Part shown: positions 14,294 to 24,965 of the stretch, one piece after another
Numbering within the stretch: position 1 is the stretch's first letter
Layout: the number at the start of each line of letters is the position of its first letter
NCBI GenBank assembly: GCA_036345935.2
Contig: JADWOT020000002.1
Coordinates: forward strand, 5,755,756 to 5,819,755
DNA: 64,000 nucleotides
DNA from: Taenia hydatigena
Lineage: Eukaryota; Platyhelminthes; Cestoda; Cyclophyllidea; Taeniidae
Direction: 5' to 3'
The notes under the pieces: model-generated
Databases searched by the model: none
What the model saw: the letters and a program-made list of their open reading frames with translations, nothing else
Told to the model about the DNA's origin: nothing
Program-made: the position numbers and the translations under genes

Positions 14294-15357
14294 ATGATTG
14301 CTGACTCTTCAGATGGTTGTATTACTTCAGTCACCTTATCTCAGACAGTGGAAAATAATATTCTCTCGATCGCGAGACAGCTACTGGAAAAACGCATGCG
14401 TTGTTTTGATCCTCACCGTCGATTAAATCCATCATCTTTGAATTGATATGAAATGACTAATGAGGATCACTCTTTTAATTTTTATGAATTTTGCACCTAA
14501 TACATGCGCAGCTAGCAAAGCATAGCTCCTGCTTTAATCCCACTTTAGTTGCCAAGCCCTAGTATTACCAGCCATAACACTCGTTTTTGTTATTATTCGT
14601 AAGAAAATATCGCGTATTAAACAGGGACAAGACAGTCCACGTGCCTCATTCAGCATTACTTCATATTTTCTAGGCTAATCCAAATGTGCACACAGAGATG
14701 ATGCAGTTCCTCCTCGATAATGGGACTTACACTTACCTGTGTGATTACCTTGGCAAAAGAAGGCAATTTGGACGCCGTCACTCTGCTGTGTAAATTAGAT
14801 AGCACAGGGCCACAAACTGAATGAAAGAAATCAATCTGCTCTTACTCTTGCTGGTGTTGAGGTATGTGTGTTCTTCAATCGCCTTATAACATCCACGAAG
14901 GCAATGGCTTTACTCATTGCTAGCACAACTGCGCGTAAGAATAATTTATCTCATGCTTTCAAAATGGTAAAAAATTTAATGGTTTATTGAGCTAATAGGG
15001 TGGTACCTTACGACGCATTTATGTGCTTGTTCAGTCCTCGTACAAATAGGACGACTGCGAAATGGCAAAATCTGTTTTGGCGACTACCCTCGCCTCCCCT
15101 TCTCAAAGCAGGTGCCTTCAAGCTGCACTACAGCATGCTACCTTAAACGGTCACCTACTACTGTTGCAACTGTTACTCATGCATGGGACTGACATCAGCT
15201 ATTCTGATGCCTTTGTAGATACACTTATTTTTGCAGCAATTGGTGGCTGTCGCCTGCATGCCCTTCAATACTTTCTGTCAAACGGAGCTATTATAGAGCA
15301 GAAGGGCAGTGAGAGCTGGACGCCGCTTGAGTGCACCCGTTTTAAATGGCGACCCAA
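14294..15357 (+). pseudogene. ankyrin-repeat gene, inverted and deleted copy B
   Basis: This is a diverged inverted copy of the gene at 0.8-3.3 kb. The exon 1 equivalent (14294-14395) keeps ATG and the VENNILSIARQLLE pattern, but its splice donor GTGCG has become ATGCG. The exon 2 equivalent (about 14672-14830) has lost the middle of its first repeat and then the reading frame. It is fused by deletion to the end of exon 4 (the LTLAGVE segment before a GTATG donor at about 14857). The exon 5 equivalent runs from 15050 to about 15329 (HLLLLQLLLMHGTDISYSD); homology then stops at GAGTGCACC. The copy still shows the base whose loss frameshifts copy A at 2845, so each copy documents the other's damage. 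The intergenic homology reaches as far as the exon 1 start. Confidence 0.78.
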
Positions 15358-17575
15358 TTAACGATTTTTGCGGTTGGTGAGAGGACCTATCGCTAAAATC
15401 GGGCGAAAAATCCTTTCACTAAAGAACTGGATAAACTCAAATGTATGCAACCTTCTTTGCCGGGCTACAATTTCCGCCTTCTTTCATGGATCGCTCTGTA
15501 TGGACAAAACCTGACCCGAAAAAGCCTCATCGTTTGCTAAGCCTAGACAAAGTTGCATCCGAAAATGCTATATTGCGACTAAGACGGTGGGTGCCAGTGG
15601 CATAGGTGATGCGAGCACTATTCCATGGCAAACATGCAGGTGTAGAGTCGTGGAATGTTCAATTAGCTGAAGATAAGTCCACCACACAAAGAACCTTGGT
15701 ACAAGGAGTTATCATGATTCGATCAACACTTAGCTTTTCTTCTCACTCCCGGAATTCGTTCTTCTAAATCAGCCATCACAGGTGATCAGATAGACTAGAA
15801 CCAACCGTAGTGCAGAAATAAACCTAAAACCTCAAATTATATTAGCGAAAGGGTCTGCTATTGGCAAGTCAACCCAATGGTTAACATGAGACCTCTGTAT
15901 ACGGCAATGGTTGACCAACTTTTATCCTACCAAATAATGTATACCTATGCCTCGATGACGGAAGATAAGTAAAGCTTACAGAGGTCCATTCCTTATATGT
16001 CTACTTGCATCACCCATAGCTCACTTAATAGCGAAAATGAAGACGGTGACTATCAAGCTTTCTATCACCCACCCACTAAGTAAATTTTAGATCCGTTTCT
16101 CCCCGCCGCCTACTAAGAAACCAAGAATCATTATGAGAGTCGCTAGCCTGTACATGCGCATATACGCAAGCGAAGAGAAGAAAAACACTCAACCAGGCCT
16201 AGCCGTCAAAGGCGCAGGAGTAGGTCAAGTAAAACCTGCAGCTTTGAGTGTCAGAAAGCACTGCCGGGCAGCACCTACGATCTCTCTAGCGATTTCGCAC
16301 AAACGTAACTTCACACTTCTTCTCTCAATCCTTTTGATTGATTAAAATTTTCGACGACCTATTTAGTCTCGCAACCATTAAATCCCTTACGGTTTGAGTG
16401 AATTTTTGTGGCTAAAATACATTTAGTGAGAGGTCAGAGGCAGCGTTTCGACGATTGTTGGGAATCAAAAGGATTGAATGTGACAAGTCGTCTACTTCAA
16501 CAAGGGATTCTTTTCACCGCTGCCACATCGCACATTGGTTGCAGAGGCATTTGAGGAACGTCGGTTCGCTCCATTATTAAAACACGTGCCTCGAAACCAA
16601 TGGCTGGCTTACGATTGGCGCAACTGAACAACAGTAGCAGTGGCAGCAGTAGCACAGATTCGTTCAGGATCTGCTTAGACAAATGGAATACGTAGGAAAT
16701 GGAAAAGTGAAGAGCAGATTAGTTAGCCTTTAGCCATCAAAGGGGAATTTTCATTGTGCATTTTCCGTCTAATTGATGGAATCCGCGGCATATGCAAAGT
16801 CTATGCTTCACGGCGGGGATGCGCATCTCAACATAGGAGATAGACGGCAGATGAAATCGCGTACAATTAGGGACTTTTCCAATGTCAAACCATTAATCTT
16901 TATAAGAACTAACGAATTAACAGCCTTTCCCTACACGCATCTAAGTCCTTTATTCACACTTCATTTGATCTTTTCTCTCTCCTACGCCACAAACGCAGGC
17001 ACTGCAGAGCCGCGACGCAAACGCATTAGCGACCGGTTCACCTATAGCAGTCTAGACAAAGTGCATGCTCTTCAAAGAAATCAAAGATAACAGAGCTAAT
17101 ATGCACTTCACTTATTTTCATGTCCTCATTTTAGTGCGAGATTGTAAGCTTTTACTTACCCATGACCGGTACCAATGGATTTAAGCCCAAAAAACATTCC
17201 TGCATCTGTCCAAACAAAAAAGTCCAAGGTAATTAGTCCCAATCTCATCGAAGTTCTGCGATAACCTTCTCAACAAAATGGGTCCATGGACACTAAGTTT
17301 ACACTTAGTTGTTGGTAATTAATGAGGCCTTTTTTAAAAAAAGTGCTATCTGCATCCATCAAGGGGTAATGAAAGGCCTCGAAATATGGGACCGCTGGAC
17401 TGCAGGGCTGAAATCCGGCAAAGCGACAGAACTTCTTACTGATAATGCACAATTTAGGTGGATTTTCTTACGTGTTCACTTACTTAGTCTGCTCGGGATT
17501 TGCATGCTCCACGATTTTGACAGGCTAGGTTGTTCATGGTCACAACTCTATTCCATGCTTTGCCGTTTTTGCGAG
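15358..17575. other. mostly featureless, one weak exon-like stretch
   Basis: Between copy B and the ankyrin-like exon. The plus-strand frame 16489-16632 (LVAEAFEERRFAPLLKHVPR) is open and protein-like, but isolated. The introns of an expanded ankyrin pseudogene could occupy this space. Confidence 0.35.
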
Positions 17576-17730
17576 CAGGGCTGACTCTTGTGGAATTAGC
17601 CGTTTATGCAAGTCACTCGGTCAAATGCGTCGTGCTGCTTTTGGCTAATGGGCAACCATCCTGCCTTGCCTTTCTAAATGTAAAGAAGGAACATGTTGTC
17701 ATTATAATAGCGGATGATGCTTGTTGCTGA
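17576..17730 (+). pseudogene. ankyrin-like exon fragment
   Basis: After a possible acceptor (GCGAGCAG) the reading GLTLVELAVYASHS, then VVLLLANGQPS, follows the ankyrin consensus (G-TPL-LA...GH...LLL-NGA) for one repeat, then continues to a TGA. It sits about 2.2 kb downstream of ankyrin copy B on the same strand. It may therefore be a later exon of the same duplicated gene, whose counterpart near copy A would lie outside the window. Only one repeat is visible and no further exons were traced. Confidence 0.4.
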
Positions 17731-19089
17731 AAAGAAGTTCTCGGTTCCCATACCATAATTTCTGAATTAATTAATTTGCTTGTCAACCAGTATGCTTGGC
17801 GAAACGGCCACAATTACAATCTACTGGCTTGTAGACGGGTTTGACTTACAGCTTCTCATTTTATCATGCATTTTGTTTCTAGAACCCAAATATTGGTCTA
17901 ACACTCACACGTTCGTGTCTCCTTCAGCTTTGACTCCCAATTTTTGATACCTCTCTCACGTAATAGCCTGATGCTTAAGATAGTCAATGACCTTCCCTTG
18001 AGTAAGTGGAGTTATGGATGTGTAGGGAATAGGCATGAGGTAGTACCTTCCACTCTCTCTCCCTACATTCTCTTTCCTTCTTCCTGCTCTTTCAAAAAAC
18101 AACGTATTTTCTGCGATTCTGTTTTGCAGCATGCTGTACGAGGCATGAGTTTTAAGGTCCTGCTTTTTTACTTCTCATTAGTTTAAAAGTCTTCTTGTCC
18201 AGTCTGCTGGCCACGCCTAGTCTTTTGAGAGGGTGCGATGGTGTTGAATGGCCTCAAGTAGACAGAGCTGGGCGGCAATTGCTATTAAGTATACATCAGC
18301 ATTGTAGGGTCTCCAATTTATCACAAACAATGCGGTAACCGCCTACTTAACGGTAAAATGCAATAGTTAAGTTCACTCAAGGTTTGAATCAAGACGGAAT
18401 TCGAAGACTATGCGGTATTTAGTCACATCGCAACATTTCAGTTTACACGTTACGCAGACTCAAGCATAGTGTTGGAGTAGCAGCAAATCCAAACGACGCT
18501 GTCGTGCTACTAGACCAATGTGTTTGCTTGCTTTATACTGCACGGCTATCGACAACCGTATGCATCTAACCACCCTACAAATTGAAGCAAGTGATTGTAG
18601 TTGGCTCAATTAAAATCTGTGTTTGCATTTTTGGCGAAGTCATTCATGAACAAAATATGGCGACGTCTAGAGCTCTAAGGAAGGACGGCCGTTGGAGCGG
18701 TAGACATGCTACTCAACTGGGGTCTCAGTGGAGTCCTAGATCACACATAAAGGAGTGGCTGAAACGTGATAACATTGCTAGTGTCTTATACTCAAGATTT
18801 GTAATATGGCAAAAGCTTTACTTTGCATGTATTTTGATATAAATAAATTATTTTAAGGACCACCTATTAATAAGATTTGACAAGCAGACGGAATCTGAGC
18901 TCCTTGGAATGCTTTCCCGTACACTTGGATGTTCTCTTTCTTTTCATTCCCATGGGCTTATTATTAAAGTACCTTCATTTTATCCTCCCAAGTGGACAAG
19001 TTGGCAAGGCGACCAAATCTTGCACTAAGATTTCCTAAACCAAACTCGCGCTTATTTTAGTCGCTCCTTAAATATGTCATCCATGCTTC
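17731..19089. other. no gene recognised
   Basis: An ORF at 18582-18842 is isolated and without splice context. Nothing else supported. Confidence 0.45.
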
Positions 19090-19720
19090 ACAAAGCAGGC
19101 TTATGCATTATCTTTTTGCTTGAAGGTGCCGGCATCAATGCGCGAAGATATAGTACTCTCATGTCATCGCACTCGCACTAAGTTTGACCGTTGCCGAGTA
19201 GTCACTTCCTGCCTTTCCATTCTTATCCCGAAGATTCTTTTCCTTAATGCATATTTCATCCATTTCTGATTCGTGCCATCCCCTCATTCAGGATTACTCA
19301 CAGGTCATAAACTCGCGAACATAGTGCGTAGGGATTAGTGGATTTGAAGGCACCCGCTCGACCAAATCCCTCCAATCGGGTGAAGGGGGTAGTGGCATTA
19401 GCATGCCCAAAAAGGGCTTTAATATGATACCAATTTCGACTCTAACACGCAGATTATTAAGGTAGATAGGTGGTAAGAATGGGTGAGCAGCCAGACAAGT
19501 AGGCCAAGGAAAGCAAAACTTGCTGCAAAACGACCAAGCTCTATTGTGTTTAACATGACTGCCTGATTGACCCGCAGCTGTGTTGGCCACCTCCATTTCA
19601 TCATCGCTAGGAAATTATGTCTGATTACTATCCCATTTCATTGGCCAATTGTGCAGCTCACCGCTGCCGCATTATTTTTGCCATTGTATTGTTCATAGGT
19701 GGGGCCACTTAACGCATCTA
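19090..19720 (-). repeat. inverted duplication partner of 23.7-24.3 kb
   Basis: Shared segments include AATGCATATTTCATCCAT (19245 here; inverted at about 24095) and GCAAGTTTTGC-type sequence around 19520 and 23827. Similarity is about 75-80% with many small indels, so older than the palindrome core. Confidence 0.65.
19302..19640 (-). pseudogene. degenerate inverted copy of the 23.5 kb gene, with a longer open frame
   Basis: Aligns in inverted orientation with exon 2 and the 3' flank of the 23.5-23.9 kb gene. The start of the exon 2 equivalent carries a TAA (DSNQT then stop), and a one-base length difference near the GHVDI-equivalent shifts the frame. One frame is nevertheless open for 100 codons (19596-19294). 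It has a proline-rich, protein-like end, LGMLMPLPPSPDWRDLVERV, followed by THYVREFMT and a strong GTGAGT donor at 19301-19296. Either this is a mosaic pseudogene, or the ancestral exon extended through this frame and the other copy lost it. Function unknown. Confidence 0.4.
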
Positions 19721-20060
19721 TCTCTCACGACAATGTAAGAGAGACTCTCCTCCTTCTGGTCACCCGATTCTTTCACTCAAGCTCCTGTTAAAAGCAAACT
19801 ACGTTTATCCCGTTGCGCTCTCTATTCGCTGCCACTGCGGTTACCTTGACTTCCTTGTATTTATCATTCAGAATTTGCTCCGCAATCACTGACACGAACC
19901 GTGTTCTTTCCCAGCACTAATGATTCCCTGACGGGCGACCAGCGGCACCTTCTCTCTCTACAATCAGAATCACGAATCATTGGCTAATTAGGCACTTGAT
20001 CGTTGCTAGCGGTTTCCAAAGGACGCTGGCGTCTTTTAAGCAAAAGTGCAGTGGTCTACC

Positions 20061-20177
20061 ATGAAAAGTCGCATTTATGAGCTGTTGCGAGGTCTGCAGA
20101 TCAAACCAGTTCTCCACCCTGAGGTCACAGACTGGGCAAAAATAATGTGTTTGCTTTCTGAGTGTTACGAAAAATAA
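20061..20177 (+). CDS. short protein-like ORF or exon, unknown
   Basis: ATG-initiated frame of 38 codons reading MKSRIYELLRGLQIKPVL, then HPEVTDWAKIMCLLSECYEK and TAA. The composition is unusually protein-like for intergenic DNA in this window. An acceptor-like CTCATTCAG at about 20398 precedes another open stretch (FHFDGKPGVAAVHW). It could be part of a longer spliced gene or an old fragment. Not recognised. Confidence 0.28.
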   Translation: MKSRIYELLRGLQIKPVLHPEVTDWAKIMCLLSECYEK

Positions 20178-22929
20178 CCCGCTTGAGGTTGTAATACTGG
20201 AAACGACTACATGCTATTTTGCCCCTGAGAGTAGAACAGGTGCAGACGACTTCAACTTTGAATGTCTTAATCAAGAAAAGTTGGTTCGATTTATCGATAT
20301 CCTCAAGCGCGTTCATTTTAACGCTTAAAGCATTAGGCCAATGGCAACATTTATCACAAAGCGACTAACGCAACTATGACGATGGTGTCTCATTCAGGTT
20401 TCCATTTTGATGGTAAACCTGGAGTTGCGGCTGTTCATTGGGTCCCACCTACCTTTTAACTTCAACATCGTCAGGACGTGTTGCGAATGAATCCAGTAGT
20501 AGTGAGTAGTTGCGGCGAAGCTATCAAAATCGGAAAATCAAGCATTTAATTTAGACACCGCTTTCTGTGATGCAAATGCTGCACGTATGGACTAGATGGG
20601 CCCGAAATATTTGCCTTGAAATGAGACGCCCAACGTGCTGACACAATGCTGATGTTTGTGTAATTCTAATTTTACTCACAAAACCCACAATTAAGCATAC
20701 AATTGCATTCATCTCTGGATGTCTTCCCCGAATGTAGATGTGCTTTGTCTCTTTTTATTAAGGAAACCCGCCTCCTCTGTTAGTTAACAACACACTAGCA
20801 AAGTGTTTTAGTGTCGACATTCTGAGTCTCATAATTTATTGAGGCAGCTATTTGACAGAGTGTTGCTCACTTGGCATTCGTTTACGCGCAATTCTTTGTT
20901 ATTTTGTCTTGGTTATCAAACACAATCCATATGGTTATTTAGTTTGCGCAGATCTTAAATTCACCCACAGTCTCCTGACCTGCATTGTTTACCAGAGTGC
21001 GCCAAGTTACTGCCCTTCATACAAACAATCACCCAGAATTGTGCAGGTAATTACGAGACAAACTTTTAATAATTCTACCCTCTCCGGTTGTGGGATAGCT
21101 TCAATCGACTTGCAAAATAGTAGCGTCAAATAAGGTAAGAGTCTTTAAAAGTACCGAAACTATATCCTAAGAGGAAAAAAACAACAATATGCCTTGTGCT
21201 CTTTTAGTTATCAAACCTATTGTCTGCCGTGATACAAGCCAAATACGAGATCCTCGAATTCTACTTACTGCCCGAAGTGTACTTAACACCACCTGTCTGA
21301 AGGCGCATCTGTTTTACGAATGTTCAAATATCTTTCTCTGCTGAGTAAGCATCTGGAACACCTTCGAGGTAGTTGACGAAGGAATTATTGGCAGTGTGAA
21401 TGCCTTAAGTGCTTAGAGTTGGATTCTTCCTAGCACGACTACTTATCCATTTCACCACTACATTTGTGCACCGCATTTGGCAATAATCTCTAATCATGAA
21501 TTCAGGACTTCCTTTCGCCAAATGAGGATCCTGAGGTGTTACAGACTCCAGATTTTGCAGTCTTAAGTGCAAAAACAGTTGTTTTGCTAATCTGTTTCAC
21601 TTCTAAATGTCAAGAGCGCTCAATTCCGATTAGATTTTTGTACGTGATTATATAATTTTGCCAATTGTATTTGACCCCTTCTATTTGTTTCCATTTGTGT
21701 TATTACCTGCCCAGAATAATTTTTGCTGGGCCTATATAGCATGTGGAGGGGGTGAGTGCCTGTTCAAATCACCTTTGATTGGACGAACCTCATCAAAAGC
21801 AATTTGCGCGAAAAGCACCTATTAAGACACATGTAAATTCTACACGGTGAGTATGGATGCGGTCAAAGCCGCGCCTATGAGCTGGAACATTTGACTGGTC
21901 CTACAACGACCTTGATGGAAGGCAAGGGCAAGCGTGGAAAGGGATGCAGACTAAATGGGCCCGGCTCACTGCCGATGCGAGCTGTCAGATCGAAGATTAT
22001 AAAATCCACGAGGAATGGTTAAGAAGCAAGTGTGTCCAAAGCATGCCACTGTTAGTTATTAGGTGTGAGCCGAAGGCATTATGGGACCATCCTCTTTTAA
22101 AGTGGAGCTGATTTGGCATCAGAGCCAATGTATCTATTAAATTTTTGAACGATCACATTACACTCAATCGTACGTCGTATTTGGATTTTGCGGAAAAGTG
22201 CTTGCAAGCGAACATCTTCCAAAATCCTTTGATTCTATTTTCATAGGCTGTGCAACCAGTCCGACAAGGGTTGTCGAAGTCCAAGATAGTCTGGACAGGG
22301 TGCTTGGTCCGTGAAAAAAGCGCAAAACCCTATTTGACCCCATATTTCTGCCGTACGTTACACCTTCATTCTCATGCATCTGCCACAAAACCTGCCAATG
22401 CGGGCAGTCCCTGCGACACTTGAAAATGTGAGGAATGTCGATTAGTATGCAGGTAGGTGGCAGTCAGACAGATAGGTGAAGGGCACCATCTACCAAAACG
22501 TAACCAAATATTAGACCATTTCTGTTTAAGAAGTGGTCGCTACTGTTAAGTATGACAAGAAGATGGACTTACTTATTTGAAGGATTCTTCTAGAACACTC
22601 AATGTCTGGAGTTTATTTGAGGAAAGAACTAAAATATGTTTGACTGTAGACCTGGTTTTAGCAAGCAACATCCAGCGTCAGTTTTGCACCTTTTCTTTAT
22701 TTGCTTGATGAGTGCTCAGAGGTCGGCTGTTTGACACAATTCATCAGTACTCCGAAGCATTCCATGACTGCTTTTTTCACCAAAGATGATTAGGTAAACA
22801 AATTTTGTTATAATTTGATCACAAAATGAGGGAGTTTGGGCTGGTAGTTTTGCCAGTGGCAGGGATGTAAAAATTGGTGCAGGATGGGATTCAAAAGAGG
22901 AGGCAGTCACACACTCATACGCGTGTGAA
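20178..22929. other. mostly featureless, short match to the palindrome arm
   Basis: A stretch of about 50 bp near 21895 (TTTGACTGGTCCTACAA, then a GGAAGGCAAGGGCAAGCG-type tail) resembles 35279-35330 in the left arm, but similarity does not extend. ORFs such as 20852-21133 have no supporting context. Confidence 0.35.
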
Positions 22930-23360
22930 TGCGCACATGAGACCAAAATAACAGTAAAAGTGGTGAATTCTAGAAAAAAACTGACATATTGGGATTATAC
23001 GCGTGTGTCACATATGTGTGGCGATGCGGTAAAATGCAAAAAAATGTGAAGCAAAACTAAAATCACAACAAAAAACAGCAGAGGGCTTCCACCAAAGCCA
23101 CAAGTGGTGGTCGTGGTGAGATGAAAGAGGTGGTAGGAGTAGAATGACTGTAGCATGCACTCAATAGGCACATGCGGATGAGCGGATAGGTTGGTGGGAG
23201 GGAGAGGAATGGCAAAGGTACTACTACTACTCGGAGGGTGAGTAAAAGAAGAGCAGAGGGATGCATAATGAGGAAGAAGGAAGGGGCGAATTTAAGGAAG
23301 CAAAAGTAAGAAATTGTGCAAGGAATTCGCAAAGAATTGCGTAAGTGTAGAAAAAGTTAG
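22930..23360 (+). repeat. purine-rich fragment of the repeat family
   Basis: Contains GCGTGTGTCACATATGTGTG followed by GCGATGCGGTAAAATGC and GTGAAGC (22996-23080), matching modules at 5370 and, inverted, at 54270. Then comes a GGTGG/GGAGG-rich purine stretch. It ends just before the small gene at 23.5 kb. Confidence 0.5.
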
Positions 23361-23520
23361 GGCCTATAAATTTATGTTTTTTTTCGGTGACTTGACGCTC
23401 TTTATTACAGTTTACAATAAGACATTTCTTACGCGCTGGTTATAGTCTTCTCAATAGTGTCAAAGGAATGAGCTTCCACAGTTAATAGACAGTTGTACTA
23501 GTTCTATCTTTGCAAACGGA

Positions 23521-23858
23521 ATGGCTGAAAAAGGAGAGATTGATTGCTTAGCGACCGCTATATCAGGCAGCTACGGTCAGCGAAGCGTTGTGGCCTCTAC
23601 ATGGATAGCGTTGCAATTATTCACCAAAAATGCATTCCTCATTTATCTAGGTGATCTCGTTTTATCGTCTACTGCATTCAACCTAAACGAGCCCTACATA
23701 ATTAGCCCTATATATGAGATGGTAATCAGACAGAATTTCTTAATGACGATGAAGTAGAGGCAGACAACGCAGCTGTGGGTCGATCAATCGGCCATGTTGA
23801 TATAACAGAGCCTAGTCATTTTGTGGCAAGTTTTGCTTTTCCTGGCCTGATTGCCTAG
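23521..23858 (+). CDS. small two-exon gene of unknown function
   Basis: ATG in a favourable context (GGAATGG) opens exon 1 (23521-23650), reading MAEKGEIDCLATAISGSYGQ and ending at a phase 1 GT donor. A 68-nt intron ends at TATATGAG, and exon 2 (23719-23858) continues in phase: GNQTEFLNDDEVEADNAAVG, then a TAG. The predicted product has 89 residues. An in-phase short intron and acidic, protein-like composition support coding. The degenerate inverted copy at 19.3-19.6 kb preserves much of exon 2. Downstream, duplicate sequence also has coding character in that copy, so the TAG here may be a premature stop in a longer gene. Not recognised. Confidence 0.42.
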
Positions 23859-24310
23859 CCACTCACCTATTCGCAGCACCCATCCACCTTAAAGATCTGT
23901 GTGCTAGAGACGAAATTGATATTGCGCCAAAAACCTTCATTAGGCATGCTGATGACACGATCCTCCCCCCCCGAATGAGAAGCTTTGGTTAGGGCGCGTA
24001 TCTGCAGAGCTTAAAATCCCCACGCAAGATAGTCACGATGATATGACCTTAAAGCAACCGTGAATGAACGGATGGAACTAATCAGGAATGGATGAAATAT
24101 GCATTAAGGAGGAGGAGTTTCGAGGTAAGAAGAAAAAGGCAGGAAGTCACCACTGGGTGATAATCAAACTTAGCGCGAATGCGATGATATGAGAGCACTA
24201 TGTCCTTGCACATTGATGCTGGAGCCACAACCAGAGATGGTGAATGGGCTTGCTTTGGGGAGCATGGAGCAAACAGCAAAATTGCTTTTTTGGCCATTTT
24301 CTTTTAGTGT
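23700..24310 (+). repeat. inverted duplication partner of 19.1-19.7 kb
   Basis: Covers exon 2 and the 3' flank of the small gene at 23.5 kb. The other copy preserves a longer open frame on the matching strand. A C9-type homopolymer at about 23965 lies inside the copy and may contribute to frame changes. Confidence 0.65.
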
Positions 24311-24836
24311 CTTCAAGTATATCTCTAAGGACCGATGCAGACATCTACTCAATTTGCGGCCGCAAAACTATCTTACGTTTCTTTATTTCAAGCATTACAG
24401 CATGCATAGTGGGTTGACTTTCTAAAAATCACAAATCTGCTGTGCACGCTATATTCTCCACCATATACGGTTGGGTGCTGAAAATAGCGACCACTAATCA
24501 TAATCCCAAGTGCCGCACTTTGATTATTTCAGGCGAGGATGGGTCTTAGATTGTCCCCTTCCTACTACCATTGTCTTCATGATGTTAGGTGCAAACTTTC
24601 CACATTTCCGCTAATAGATGAAGATTTTTGCACAGGCACGCAGCTCAGCAACGACTTATTTGCTACAGCATCAAAGATCCAGGCACTGAAATGCGCCTGC
24701 TTCCGCCATTCCTTAATTGAAGCCGCATTGGTCCTGACTTTATCAAATTAAGTTAGGATATCGAAAAATCGGGTGGATACTGTGCAGATGTAATTAGACT
24801 GGCTGAGGTGGGAATCACTTGATTCTACTTCGGCAT

Positions 24837-24965
24837 GAACTTTACATTGTTCAAAAATGGGGACGTCGTTCTTGCTGGACTGGAACACAATTCGACCTGC
24901 AGTCTGGCGGTGGAAGGAATGAGCGCCGCAATAAATCCATATAAACTTTCTACTCGTCCGGCTAC
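24837..24965 (+). pseudogene. possible degenerate FN3-like exon
   Basis: The reading FKNGDVVLAGLEHNSTCSLA, then VEGM, resembles the C-terminal half of an antigen-type FN3 domain, as in the EVILVGLKPNSLYTVTV of the copy at 60.7 kb. An upstream VIRLAEV may be the remnant of the IRL-W strand, but a TGA separates the two parts. No signal exon or clear splice sites were found. Similarity rests on about 20 residues and could be chance. Confidence 0.28.

Noticed and set aside
23872..23960. Reverse-transcriptase-like HADDTIL motif in one frame downstream of the small gene.
   Set aside because: No other reverse transcriptase motifs in frame; the same DNA in the inverted copy reads differently and does not keep the motif.
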